NCBI RefSeq assembly: GCF_030816485.1
Contig: NZ_JAUSYC010000001.1
Span: 2,108,001 to 2,172,000 of the forward strand
DNA length: 64,000 nt
Reading direction: 5' to 3'
Origin: Arthrobacter sp. B1I2
GTDB taxonomy: Bacteria > Actinomycetota > Actinomycetes > Actinomycetales > Micrococcaceae
Both the position numbers and the translations under genes were made by a program. How positions within the stretch are numbered: position 1 is the stretch's first letter; each line of letters opens with the position of its first letter. The notes beneath the pieces were generated by a model. That model was not told where the DNA came from, ran no database searches, and saw only the letters and a list, made by a program, of their open reading frames with translations. Shown one piece after another: positions 52,611 through 61,672 of this stretch.

Positions 52611-53492
52611 ATGAACAGCCCCATCATGATCGCCTGTGCCCATGGGACGTCCAACACACAGGGGGCCGCGGAGGTCAACGCCCTGCGTGCCGCCATCGCT
52701 GGGCTGCGGCCGGGACTTGATGTCCGGGAGGCCTACGTGGACGTCCAGCAGCCGGACCTGGTGGATGTGGTGGCCGGACTGCCCGAGGGCGAGCCCGCCG
52801 TCGTGGTTCCGTTGCTGCTCAGCGTTGGCTACCACGTGAAGGTGGACATCGCGCGGGCCGTGAAGAGCCGGCCGGGCAGTGCGGCCGCCGCGCCGCTCGG
52901 CCCCGACCCGCGCCTGGCCAAACTGCTGGACCAGCGGCTGCGCGAGGCCGGCACCACGGACAACGACGTGATCGTCCTTGCCGCGGCCGGCTCGTCCAAC
53001 CCCAACGCCGCCGTCAGCGTCGAGGAACTGCTGGGCCAGCTGCGTGAGCTGCGGTCCAACCGCATCGTGGCCGCCTATGGTGCCTCGGCGAAGCCGTCCG
53101 TGCCCGACGCCGTTGCCATGCTTCGGGAGGAACTGGCCGGGGGTGCCGGGGCGGGGGAGTCCGCGGGCGCAGTGGACGTGGGCGGCCGCGTCGTGATTGC
53201 CTCCTATCTCCTGGCCCCGGGCTTCTTCCATGACCAGCTGGCCAAGGCGGGGGCCGACGTCGTGACCGAACCCCTGCTGCCGTCCCCGGTGCTTGCTGGG
53301 ATTGCGCTGGACAGGTATGACGCCGCCGTCGGCAAAGCCCGTGAAGCCGCCACGCAGGGGCGGCCCGAAACAGCCGCGGAGGCCCTTGCGAAAGCCCCGG
53401 AAGAAGTCCCCTCGGAACCCGCGGCGGATGCACAGGGAGGTGGCTTCTTCAAGGCCGTCCGGCGTTTCGTGACGAAATATTTCCCTAGGTGA
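52611..53492 (+). CDS. Sirohydrochlorin ferrochelatase/CbiX-like protein
   Basis: 293 aa with two CbiX-type halves. The first starts IMIACAHGTSNTQGAAEVNALR, carrying the metal-inserting His, and the second contains DVIVLAAAGSSNPNA followed by VIASYLLAPGFFHDQL, with another His. It inserts Fe2+ (or Co2+) into sirohydrochlorin. Fifty-four bp upstream of SirA, a siroheme enzyme, so it probably supplies siroheme for sulfite reduction. The C-terminal about 35 residues are acidic and basic linker. Confidence 0.85.
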   Translation: MNSPIMIACAHGTSNTQGAAEVNALRAAIAGLRPGLDVREAYVDVQQPDLVDVVAGLPEGEPAVVVPLLLSVGYHVKVDIARAVKSRPGSAAAAPLGPDPRLAKLLDQRLREAGTTDNDVIVLAAAGSSNPNAAVSVEELLGQLRELRSNRIVAAYGASAKPSVPDAVAMLREELAGGAGAGESAGAVDVGGRVVIASYLLAPGFFHDQLAKAGADVVTEPLLPSPVLAGIALDRYDAAVGKAREAATQGRPETAAEALAKAPEEVPSEPAADAQGGGFFKAVRRFVTKYFPR

Positions 53493-53546
53493 CTTAGCGT
53501 TTCCGGTCCTTTGTGACGCAAATCGGCGGCGACCTACAGTCGATGC

Positions 53547-55292
53547 ATGACTGATACAGCTCTTGCCGGAGCGTCTGCGGACTCCGCTGCCCCCAAGCGC
53601 CCCGCACGCCCGTCCCGCCCCGCTGCGAAGCCGCACGGCCAGTGGAAGGTGGACGGCAAGACGCCGCTGAACGCCAACGAAACCTGGAAGCAGGAAGACG
53701 ACGGCCTTAACGTCCGGGAGCGTATCGAGTCCATCTACGCCAAGGAGGGCTTCGACGCCATCCCCGGCCAGGACCTGCACGGCCGGTTCCGCTGGTGGGG
53801 CCTCTACACCCAGCGCAAGCCCGGGATCGACGGCGGCAAGACCGCAACACTTGAGCCGCACGAGCTCGAGGACAAGTACTTCATGCTCCGGGTGAGGATC
53901 GACGGCGGCGCGCTCACCACCGAGCAGCTGCGGGTCATCGGCCAGGTTTCCGTGGACTTCGCGCGTGACTCGGCCGACCTCACCGACCGCCAGAACATCC
54001 AGCTGCACTGGATCCGCGTGGAGGACATCCCCGAGATCTGGAACCGGCTGGAAGCTGTTGGCCTGTCCACCACCGAAGCCTGCGGCGACGTTCCCCGCGT
54101 CATCCTGGGCTCGCCCGTGGCCGGCATCGCCAAGGACGAGATCATCGACCCCACCCCGCTCATTGAAGAGCTGGGGGAGCGGTTCATCGGCAACCCGCTG
54201 CTGTCCAACCTGCCGCGCAAGTACAAGACCGCCATCACCGGCCACCCCAGCCAGGACGTGGTGCACGAGATCAACGATTTCGGTTTGGTGGGCATGATCC
54301 ACCCTGAACTCGGCACAGGCTACGACCTGTGGGTGGGCGGCGCGCTCGCCACCAACCCGATGCTGGCCAAGCGCCTGGGCGCCTTCGTCACGCCTGAGCA
54401 GGCCGCCGACGTGTGGCTCGGCGTCACCAGCATCTTCCGCGACTACGGCTACCGCCGCATGCGCACCAAGGCCCGCCTGAAGTTCCTGCTCGCCGACTGG
54501 GGTCCGGAGAAGTTCCGCCAGATCCTCGAGGACGAATACCTGGGCTACAAGCTGGCCGACGGTCCGGCCGCGCCCAAGCCCACCACCCCCGGCGACCACA
54601 TCGGCGTCCACGAGCAGAAGGACGGCAAGTTCTTCATCGGCGCCACCCCGCTGGCCGGGCGCCTTTCCGGTGCCCAGCTGGTCAAGCTCGCAGACACGCT
54701 CGAGGCCCGCGGTTCCCGGCGCCTGCGCACCACACCGCACCAGAAACTGGTGGTCCTGGACGTGGAGAAGGACCAGGTGGAGCCGCTCGTGGCCGAACTG
54801 GACGCCCTGGGCCTGTCCGCCCGCCCGTCCGTGTTCCGCCGCGGCACCATCGCCTGCACCGGCATCGAGTACTGCAAGCTGGCCATCGTGGAGACCAAGT
54901 ACACCGCCGCCACCGCCGTGGCAGAGCTGGAACGCCGTTTGGCCGACCTCGCCGACTCGGGCCAGCTGCCGCAGGCACTGTCGCTGCACATCAACGGCTG
55001 CCCCAACTCCTGCGCGCGCATCCAGACGGCGGACATCGGCCTCAAGGGCATGATGCTGCCAACGCCCGACGGCGACCCCTCCCCGGGTTTCCAGGTCCAC
55101 CTGGGCGGCGGGCTGGCTTCCAGCGACCGCGAGGAAGCAGGCCTGGGGCGCACCGTCCGCGGCCTGAAGGTGTACGTCGATGACCTGCCCGACTACGTGG
55201 AGCGCGTAGTCCGCACCTTCGTTGCCCAGCGGGCCGAGGGCCAGACCTTCGCCGAATGGGCCCACGCAGCAGACGAGGAGGCACTCCAGTAA
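53547..55292 (+). CDS. sirA: Ferredoxin-dependent sulfite reductase
   Basis: 581 aa with the two symmetric halves of the nitrite/sulfite reductase family (RWWGLYTQRKPGID at about 90 and the parallel GAQLVKLADTLEARG in the second half). The siroheme-[4Fe-4S] ligands are in CTGIEYC and CPNSC. The cluster with cysH, cysD and cysN identifies sulfite rather than nitrite as substrate; it is the SirA type, as in mycobacteria. It is the first gene of a tightly coupled operon (TAATG overlap with cysH). Confidence 0.93.
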   Translation: MTDTALAGASADSAAPKRPARPSRPAAKPHGQWKVDGKTPLNANETWKQEDDGLNVRERIESIYAKEGFDAIPGQDLHGRFRWWGLYTQRKPGIDGGKTATLEPHELEDKYFMLRVRIDGGALTTEQLRVIGQVSVDFARDSADLTDRQNIQLHWIRVEDIPEIWNRLEAVGLSTTEACGDVPRVILGSPVAGIAKDEIIDPTPLIEELGERFIGNPLLSNLPRKYKTAITGHPSQDVVHEINDFGLVGMIHPELGTGYDLWVGGALATNPMLAKRLGAFVTPEQAADVWLGVTSIFRDYGYRRMRTKARLKFLLADWGPEKFRQILEDEYLGYKLADGPAAPKPTTPGDHIGVHEQKDGKFFIGATPLAGRLSGAQLVKLADTLEARGSRRLRTTPHQKLVVLDVEKDQVEPLVAELDALGLSARPSVFRRGTIACTGIEYCKLAIVETKYTAATAVAELERRLADLADSGQLPQALSLHINGCPNSCARIQTADIGLKGMMLPTPDGDPSPGFQVHLGGGLASSDREEAGLGRTVRGLKVYVDDLPDYVERVVRTFVAQRAEGQTFAEWAHAADEEALQ

Positions 55293-56020
55293 TGCCAAAA
55301 CACGTGGCACCTGCACCTGCCAAGCGCCCTGTCGAGGAGCTCAAGGCCCTCGCCGAAGCCGGTGCTGCCGAGCTCGGCTGGGACGCCCCGGCCCGCGATG
55401 TGATCGCGTGGGTGGAGCGCAATTTCGAACTGCCCGCCGTCGCCGTCGCCTGCTCCATGGCCGACGCCGTCCTGCCCGCCCTGGTCGCGGACCAGATACC
55501 CGGCGTCGACGTCCTGTTCCTGGAGACCGGCTACCACTTCCCGGAAACCTACGCCACGCGTGACGAGGTGGCCGCAAACCTCCGCGTCAACGTGGTGGAC
55601 GTGCTCCCGGAAACCACCGTGGAGCAGCAGGACCGGCTGCTGGGCAAGGACCTCTTTGCCCGCGACGCCGCCCAGTGCTGCGCCCTGCGCAAGGTGGCCC
55701 CGCTGCAGCGCACCCTGGCCGGCTACGAGCTCTGGTTCACCGGCGTCCGCCGCGACGAGGCCCCCACCCGGACTAACACGCCGCTGGTGACGTGGGATGA
55801 GAAGAACGGCCTGGTCAAGGTCAACCCGATGGCCGCCTGGACGTTCGACCAGCTGGTCCAGTACTCGGACGACAACCTCCTGCCCGTCAACCCGCTGCTT
55901 TCCCAGGGCTACCCCTCCATTGGCTGCCAGCCCTGCACCCGCAAGGTGGCGCCCGGCGAGGATCCCCGCGCCGGCCGCTGGGCAGGATCCGACAAGACAG
56001 AATGCGGACTTCACGTATGA
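55292..56020 (+). CDS. cysH: APS reductase (assimilatory)
   Basis: 242 aa. Two Cys pairs for a [4Fe-4S] cluster are present, CC in AQCCALRK and CQPC in GCQPCTRK. With the redox Cys in the end TECGLHV they mark the APS-type enzyme rather than PAPS reductase. It makes sulfite from adenylyl sulfate. Start ATG 55292 shares its first base with the sirA stop, and ATG of cysD overlaps its stop. Confidence 0.92.
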   Translation: MPKHVAPAPAKRPVEELKALAEAGAAELGWDAPARDVIAWVERNFELPAVAVACSMADAVLPALVADQIPGVDVLFLETGYHFPETYATRDEVAANLRVNVVDVLPETTVEQQDRLLGKDLFARDAAQCCALRKVAPLQRTLAGYELWFTGVRRDEAPTRTNTPLVTWDEKNGLVKVNPMAAWTFDQLVQYSDDNLLPVNPLLSQGYPSIGCQPCTRKVAPGEDPRAGRWAGSDKTECGLHV

Positions 56021-56964
56021 GCACTTACCTATCCGAGGAGACTCCCCAGGTGACTGACGCCGCCGTTTCCACGCGCCTCTCCAGCCTGGACACGCTCGAG
56101 TCCGAGGCCATCCACATCATCCGCGAGGTGGTCGCCGAGTTCGAGAAGCCCGCGCTGCTGTTCTCGGGCGGCAAGGACTCCGTGGTGATGCTGCACCTGG
56201 CCACCAAGGCGTTCTGGCCCGGCAAGGTGCCGTTCCCCGTGCTGCACGTGGACACCGGGCACAACTTCCCCGAGGTCCTCGATTTCCGCGACCGCACGGT
56301 GGAGCGGCTGGGCCTGAAGCTGGTGGTGGGCTCCGTGCAGGAATTCATCGACCGCGGCGAGCTCGCCGAGCGCGCCGACGGCACCCGCAACCCGCTGCAG
56401 ACGGTTCCGCTGCTGGATGCCATCCAGCAGAACAAGTTCGACGCCGTCTTCGGCGGCGGCCGCCGCGACGAGGACAAGGCCCGGGCCAAGGAGCGCATCC
56501 TGAGCCTGCGCGACGAATTCGGCCAGTGGGACCCGCGCAACCAGCGTCCCGAGCTGTGGAACCTGTACAACGGCCGCCACACCGTGGGCCAGCACGTCCG
56601 CGCGTTCCCCATCAGCAACTGGACCGAGCTGGACATCTGGCGCTACATCGAACGCGAGAACATCGAGCTGCCCGGCCTCTACTACGCCCATGAGCGTGAG
56701 GTCTTCGCCCGCGACGGCATGTGGCGTGCAGTGGGCGAAGTGTCCCAGCCGCGCGAGGGCGAGGCAGTCATCACCAAGACCGTCCGCTACCGGACCGTGG
56801 GGGACATGTCCTGCACAGGTGCCGTTGAGTCGAACGCGTTCAGCGTGTCCGACGTCGTGGTTGAAGTCGCCGCCTCCACCCTGACCGAACGTGGCGCCAC
56901 CCGTGCGGATGACCGCATCTCCGAGGCCGCCATGGAAGACCGCAAGAAGGACGGGTACTTCTAA
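56017..56964 (+). CDS. cysD: Sulfate adenylyltransferase subunit 2
   Basis: 315 aa. The ATP pyrophosphatase loop is SGGKDSVVML, at about residues 50-59 of the protein from ATG 56017; then VDTGHNFPEVLDFRDR and FGGGRRDEDKARAKERI. With CysN it adenylates sulfate to APS. No separate APS kinase (CysC) gene is in the cluster, which matches the APS-type CysH. Confidence 0.94.
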   Translation: MSTYLSEETPQVTDAAVSTRLSSLDTLESEAIHIIREVVAEFEKPALLFSGGKDSVVMLHLATKAFWPGKVPFPVLHVDTGHNFPEVLDFRDRTVERLGLKLVVGSVQEFIDRGELAERADGTRNPLQTVPLLDAIQQNKFDAVFGGGRRDEDKARAKERILSLRDEFGQWDPRNQRPELWNLYNGRHTVGQHVRAFPISNWTELDIWRYIERENIELPGLYYAHEREVFARDGMWRAVGEVSQPREGEAVITKTVRYRTVGDMSCTGAVESNAFSVSDVVVEVAASTLTERGATRADDRISEAAMEDRKKDGYF

Positions 56965-58388
56965 TGACCACGATTTCTGAAATTCCGACAGGCTCAATCA
57001 ACGAGGCCCTGCCCACCACGCTCTTCCGGTTCGCCACGGCAGGATCGGTCGACGACGGCAAGTCCACTTTGGTGGGCCGCCTCCTTCACGATTCCAAGGC
57101 CATCCTGGCCGACCAGCTCGACGCCGTCGCCCGCACCTCGGCTGACCGCGGCTTCGGCGGGGAAAAAGGCGGCATCGACCTGGCCCTCCTGACCGACGGC
57201 CTGCGTGCCGAGCGCGAACAGGGCATCACCATCGACGTGGCCTACCGCTACTTCGCCACCGACCGCCGCAGCTTCATCCTGGCCGACTGCCCCGGGCACG
57301 TCCAGTACACCAAGAACACGGTGACCGGCGCGTCCACCGCGGACGCCGTCGTCGTGCTCATTGACGCCCGCAAGGGTGTGCTGGAGCAGACCCGCCGGCA
57401 CCTGTCCGTACTGCAGCTGCTGCGTGTGGCCCACGTGATCGTTGCCGTGAACAAGATCGACCTGGTGGGCTTCAGCGAATCCGTGTTCCGCGACATCGAA
57501 GCCGACGTGCAGCAGGTGGGCCGCGAGCTGGGCCTGGGCCGTGACGAATTAAATGCGGGCGGCATCACTGATCTGACCGTCATCCCCGTGTCTGCCCTCG
57601 ACGGCGACAACGTGGTGGAGCGCTCCGAGCGCACCCCCTGGTACATCGGACCTGCCCTGCTCGAGGTCCTCGAGACCCTGCCCGCCGCCGACGAGCTCGA
57701 AAGCCACCTGGAGAGCTTCCGCTTCCCGGTGCAGCTGGTCATCCGGCCGCAGGGCGCCCTGGCTCCCGATGCCGTCGCCGCCGGGCTGGACGTGGAGGCG
57801 TTCCGTGACTACCGCGCGTACGCCGGCCAGATCACCGAAGGTTCCGTGAAGGTGGGGGACCAGGTGTCCGTGCTGACCCCGGGCCAGTCCCCGCGCACCA
57901 CCACCGTGGCGGGCATCGACTTCGCCGGCGCCTCGCTGGGGGAAGCCGCCGCCCCGCAGTCGGTGGCCATCCGCCTGGCAGACGAGTTCGACGTCGCCCG
58001 CGGTGACACCATCGCCGCCGCCGGCACCGTCCGCGAAGCCTCCGCCGACCTGTACGCGGCCCTCTGCTGGCTCTCGCCCAAGCCGCTGCGCGAAGGCCAG
58101 AAAGTGCTGGTCAAGCACGGCACCCGCACCGTCCAGGCCATGGTCCGCAATGTCACCGGCAAACTGGACCTGGCCTCCTTCAAGCTGGAGCCGGCATCCA
58201 ACCTTGAACTGAACGACATCGGGCACGCGCAACTCCGGCTCGCCGCGCCGCTGCCGCTGGAGAACTACCTGCACCACCGCCGGACCGGTGCGTTCCTGGT
58301 CATCGACCCGCTGGACGGCAACACCCTTGCCGCCGGCCTGGTCAAGGACCACCCGGGCGACCACGAGGACGAGCGCTACAGCATCTAG
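56964..58388 (+). CDS. cysN: Sulfate adenylyltransferase subunit 1 (GTPase)
   Basis: 474 aa, EF-Tu-like GTPase. G1 is GSVDDGKST (at about residues 27-35), the switch block reads LTDGLRAEREQGITIDVAYRYF, G3 is DCPGH and G4 is NKID. Domains 2 and 3 follow, and the protein ends without a fused APS kinase. GTP hydrolysis drives APS synthesis by CysD. Start ATG 56964 shares a base with the cysD stop. Confidence 0.94.
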   Translation: MTTISEIPTGSINEALPTTLFRFATAGSVDDGKSTLVGRLLHDSKAILADQLDAVARTSADRGFGGEKGGIDLALLTDGLRAEREQGITIDVAYRYFATDRRSFILADCPGHVQYTKNTVTGASTADAVVVLIDARKGVLEQTRRHLSVLQLLRVAHVIVAVNKIDLVGFSESVFRDIEADVQQVGRELGLGRDELNAGGITDLTVIPVSALDGDNVVERSERTPWYIGPALLEVLETLPAADELESHLESFRFPVQLVIRPQGALAPDAVAAGLDVEAFRDYRAYAGQITEGSVKVGDQVSVLTPGQSPRTTTVAGIDFAGASLGEAAAPQSVAIRLADEFDVARGDTIAAAGTVREASADLYAALCWLSPKPLREGQKVLVKHGTRTVQAMVRNVTGKLDLASFKLEPASNLELNDIGHAQLRLAAPLPLENYLHHRRTGAFLVIDPLDGNTLAAGLVKDHPGDHEDERYSI

Positions 58389-58396
58389 CGCCCACG

Positions 58397-58459
58397 AAAC
58401 CGCGGCTTGTTCGCAAAACCTGACTATCAAGGACTGGTTTTGCGAACAAGCCGCGGTTT
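58397..58459. terminator. Long perfect hairpin after cysN
   Basis: A 24-base arm (58397-58420, starting AAACCGCGGCTTG) pairs perfectly with 58436-58459; loop of 15 bases (58421-58435). A T-rich stretch (TTTTGTCGTTTCG) follows. It should terminate the cys operon and lies only 33 bp before the rtcB start codon. The stem is far longer than the usual terminator. Confidence 0.8.
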
Positions 58460-58491
58460 TGTCGTTTCGTATTCCGGGTAGGAGGCGAAGC

Positions 58492-59658
58492 ATGGAGACC
58501 ATCAGCCCAAAACTCCTCAACTGGGCCTCGATCCTGGATGAGAAGACCCGCGAGCAGGCAGTCAAGACGGCCAGCCTGCCGTTCATCTACCCGCACCTGG
58601 CGCTGATGCCCGACGCACACCTGGGCAAGGGGGCCACTGTGGGTTCGGTCATCCCCACGCTGCGCGCCATCATCCCCGCGGCAGTTGGCGTGGACATCGG
58701 CTGCGGCATGATCGCGGTCCGCACCCAGTACTCCGTGAAGGACCTGCCGAAGGACCGGAAGAGGCTCCGCGAGGACATCGAGCGGGTCATCCCCTTGTCC
58801 GCAGGGCACAACAACAGGAAGGTCCTTCCCACGGCCGAGCCGCGGGTCGCCGAGCTGAAGGCTCTGGCAGCCAGGGCCGGTTTCAACCCGGCCCAGTATG
58901 TTGCCAAGTGGGAGCTGCAGCTGGGGTCCCTGGGGTCGGGCAACCATTTCATCGAGATCTCAGCAGATGAGGACGACGGCGTCTGGCTCTTCCTGCATTC
59001 GGGCTCGCGGGGCATCGGCAACAGGATCGCCCAGCACCACATCGGTGTGGCCCAGAACGTTACCCGCAAAAACCAGATCTACCTGCCGGACCCGGACCTG
59101 GCGTACCTGGACGAGGGCACGCCGCAGTTCGATCGGTACATCGCCGAGCTGCGCTGGGCCCAGCACTTCGCCCTGCTGAACCGGGAGGAAATGATGGACC
59201 GCGTGGCCGCCCAGTTCAGCCGCTGGGTGGGCGGTCCGGTCCGGGAACGCGAGCGGATCAACTGCCACCACAACTTCACCGAGCAGGAGACGCACTACGG
59301 CAAGCCGGTATGGGTGTCCCGCAAGGGGGCCATCAAAGCCGGCAACGGCGATCCCGGACTGATCCCCGGGTCCATGGGGACGGCGTCGTACGTTGTGGAA
59401 GGGCGGGGCAACCCGGCGTCGCTGAACTCCTCCCCGCACGGGGCGGGGCGCGAATACTCCCGCAACGCCGCCCGGAAGACCTTCACGCTGGAGGAACTGA
59501 AGCGGGCCATGCGGGGGATCGAGTTCCGGGCGTCGGAGGCCTTCATTGACGAAATCCCGGCCGCGTACAAGCCGATCGACCAGGTGATGCAGGACGCCGC
59601 GGACCTGGTGACCGTGCGGCACAAGCTGCGGCAGTTGGTCAACGTCAAAGGCAACTGA
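58492..59658 (+). CDS. rtcB: RtcB RNA-splicing ligase
   Basis: 388 aa, short form. Metal-binding residues are present: Asp68 and Cys71 in GVDIGCGMIA, His152 in LGSGNHFIEI, and His169 in LHSGSRGIGN. The guanylylation site region SSPHGAGREYSR has the nucleophile His316. RtcB joins 2',3'-cyclic phosphate or 3'-phosphate ends to 5'-OH RNA ends using GTP, in RNA repair. No archease or RtcA gene is adjacent. AGGAGG lies about 8 bases before ATG 58492. The partner and trigger are unknown; it sits between two sulfur operons. Confidence 0.93.
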   Translation: METISPKLLNWASILDEKTREQAVKTASLPFIYPHLALMPDAHLGKGATVGSVIPTLRAIIPAAVGVDIGCGMIAVRTQYSVKDLPKDRKRLREDIERVIPLSAGHNNRKVLPTAEPRVAELKALAARAGFNPAQYVAKWELQLGSLGSGNHFIEISADEDDGVWLFLHSGSRGIGNRIAQHHIGVAQNVTRKNQIYLPDPDLAYLDEGTPQFDRYIAELRWAQHFALLNREEMMDRVAAQFSRWVGGPVRERERINCHHNFTEQETHYGKPVWVSRKGAIKAGNGDPGLIPGSMGTASYVVEGRGNPASLNSSPHGAGREYSRNAARKTFTLEELKRAMRGIEFRASEAFIDEIPAAYKPIDQVMQDAADLVTVRHKLRQLVNVKGN

Positions 59659-59767
59659 ATCTGCGAAACCGGGCAGCAAGGCGGCCAAATGTGACGCTAG
59701 ATGAACGTGCGTGACCCCCCGTTTCCGCTTCATTGAACGGGTCTGGGCCACTCCTTATGGTGAAACA

Positions 59768-60919
59768 ATGACTAGTTCCAAGCCCGGGATGACCCGCATC
59801 GTGGCAGGCGAACGCGCAGTCCCCGCGCGCAAACGCGCCGTCGAGGCTGCCCTGGCCATCGGGCTGGTCCTGCTGATCGCCGTCGGGGCCATAGTGGCCT
59901 CAAATATCTCCCGCAACACGGAGGCCCAGGCTGCTGAGCCCAGCCCGGCCGCGGAACTGAAGCTGGGCTACTTCGGCAACGTCACCCACGCCCCCGCCCT
60001 GGTGGGCGTCAAGAAGGGGATCCTGGCCGACGCGCTGGGCAGCACCAGGCTCAGCACCCAGACTTTCAACGCCGGCCCCGCTGCCATCGAGGCCCTGAAC
60101 GCCGGCGCCATCGACGCCGCCTACATCGGCCCCAACCCGGCCATCAACTCCTTCGCGAAGAGCCAGGGCCAGTCCGTGCGCGTGATCGCAGGTGCCGCGG
60201 CCGGCGGCGCCCAGCTGGTGGTTAAGCCGGGGATCAACTCGGCCGCGGACCTCAAGGGCAAGACCCTGGCAACCCCGCAGCTGGGCGGCACACAGGATGT
60301 CGCGTTGCGCGCCTGGCTCACCAGGCAGGGGTACAAGACCAACGTGGACGGCAGCGGCGACGTTGCCATCAACCCCACGGAAAACGCGCAGACCCTGAAG
60401 CTGTTCCAGGACGGAAAGCTCGACGGCGCGTGGTTGCCTGAACCATGGGCGTCCCGCCTGGTGCTCCAGGCCGGAGCCAAGGTGCTGGTGGACGAAAAGG
60501 ACCTGTGGGACGGTTCCGGCACCGGCAAGCCCGGCGAGTTCCCCACCACCATCCTGATCGTGAACCAGAAGTTCGCCGCGGAGCACCCGGCAACCGTCAA
60601 GGCACTGCTGAAGGGCAACGCGGAGTCGGTGGCATGGCTGAATGCGGCACTGCCCGACGAGAAAGCCAGCCTCCTCAATGCCGCCCTCCAGGAATCCGCC
60701 GGGGCGGCACTGCCCGGTGACGTCCTCGCCAGGTCACTCGCGAACATCACCTTCACCCTTGACCCGCTCGCCGGCAGCTACCCCAAGCTGCTGCAGGACG
60801 GCGTGGAGGCCGGCACCACCAAAAAGGCCGACATCAACGGCCTCTTCGACCTCCGTGCACTGAACCAGGTCACCGGCGGAACCGACAAGATTTCAGCGGC
60901 CGGCCTCGGCCAGGACTGA
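59768..60919 (+). CDS. Sulfonate/nitrate-type ABC transporter binding protein (SsuA-like)
   Basis: 383 aa. A signal-anchor or Sec signal (VEAALAIGLVLLIAVGAIVASN, residues about 25-46) and a possible cleavage site after AQAA precede the mature protein. LKLGYFGNVTHAPALVGVKKG, AYIGPNPAIN and GKTLATPQLGGTQDVALRAWL are typical of the SsuA/TauA family. In the operon with ATPase and permease downstream, it is likely to bind sulfonates or sulfate esters; nitrate-like ligands remain possible. Start at ATG 59768 follows the short upstream fragment (GTG 59711 would add a less likely leader). Confidence 0.85.
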   Translation: MTSSKPGMTRIVAGERAVPARKRAVEAALAIGLVLLIAVGAIVASNISRNTEAQAAEPSPAAELKLGYFGNVTHAPALVGVKKGILADALGSTRLSTQTFNAGPAAIEALNAGAIDAAYIGPNPAINSFAKSQGQSVRVIAGAAAGGAQLVVKPGINSAADLKGKTLATPQLGGTQDVALRAWLTRQGYKTNVDGSGDVAINPTENAQTLKLFQDGKLDGAWLPEPWASRLVLQAGAKVLVDEKDLWDGSGTGKPGEFPTTILIVNQKFAAEHPATVKALLKGNAESVAWLNAALPDEKASLLNAALQESAGAALPGDVLARSLANITFTLDPLAGSYPKLLQDGVEAGTTKKADINGLFDLRALNQVTGGTDKISAAGLGQD

Positions 60920-60946
60920 CCCACCCTCTACCTAAAGGACGGCACC

Positions 60947-61672
60947 ATGCCAGTCGTACTGGAACACCTGGGCAAGCGCTTCGGCGACGGCGCCCCGGTA
61001 CTGGACGACGTCAACGCCAACATCAAGCAGGGCGAGTTCGTTGCCCTCCTCGGTGCCTCCGGCTGCGGCAAATCCACCCTCCTGAACATCATCGCGGGAC
61101 TGGAGGCGCCGACGTCGGGCGCCCTGGAAGTGCCCAGCGACGGTGCCGCCTTCATGTTCCAGGACGCCGCCCTCTTCCCGTGGCTGACGGCACGGGAGAA
61201 CATCGAGCTGGCCCTGAAGCTGCGCGGCGTGGGCAAGGCCGAGCGGCGGACCAAAGCGCAGGAGCTCCTGGACCTGGTCCACCTGGGCACGGCGGGGGAC
61301 AAGCGTCCGCACGAGCTCTCCGGCGGCATGCGGCAGCGCGTCTCCCTTGCCCGTTCGCTGGCCCAGGACCGGCAGTTGCTGCTCATGGACGAGCCGTTTG
61401 CCGCGCTGGACGCCATCACCCGCGACCTGCTGCACGACGAGCTGGAGCGCATCTGGAAGGAAACCGGGCGCACCATCGTCTTCGTGACCCACAACGTCCG
61501 CGAGGCTGTGCGGCTGGGCCAGCGCGTGCTGCTGTTGTCCTCCCGGCCCGGCCGCGTGGTCCAGGAATGGGCCGTCACCGAGGAACACCGAACCGACGCC
61601 GGGCTTGCCGGCCAGCTGACCGGGGTCATCACCGCCCGGCTGCGGGAGGAGATTCGCCGCCATGCCAAGTAA
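60947..61672 (+). CDS. ABC transporter ATPase (SsuB-like)
   Basis: 241 aa. Walker A is GASGCGKST (36-44), the signature SGGMRQRVSLARSLAQDR is complete, and Walker B is LLLMDEPFAALD. It belongs to the nitrate/sulfonate/taurine subfamily. Start ATG 60947 follows AAAGGAC. It overlaps the permease start by 11 bp. Confidence 0.93.
   Translation: MPVVLEHLGKRFGDGAPVLDDVNANIKQGEFVALLGASGCGKSTLLNIIAGLEAPTSGALEVPSDGAAFMFQDAALFPWLTARENIELALKLRGVGKAERRTKAQELLDLVHLGTAGDKRPHELSGGMRQRVSLARSLAQDRQLLLMDEPFAALDAITRDLLHDELERIWKETGRTIVFVTHNVREAVRLGQRVLLLSSRPGRVVQEWAVTEEHRTDAGLAGQLTGVITARLREEIRRHAK

Noticed and set aside
52602..55316. Long minus-strand open frame of about 900 codons opposite sirA and the chelatase
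   Set aside because: It is the mirror of strongly coding plus-strand genes with full motifs, and its translation is low-complexity with no recognisable domain.
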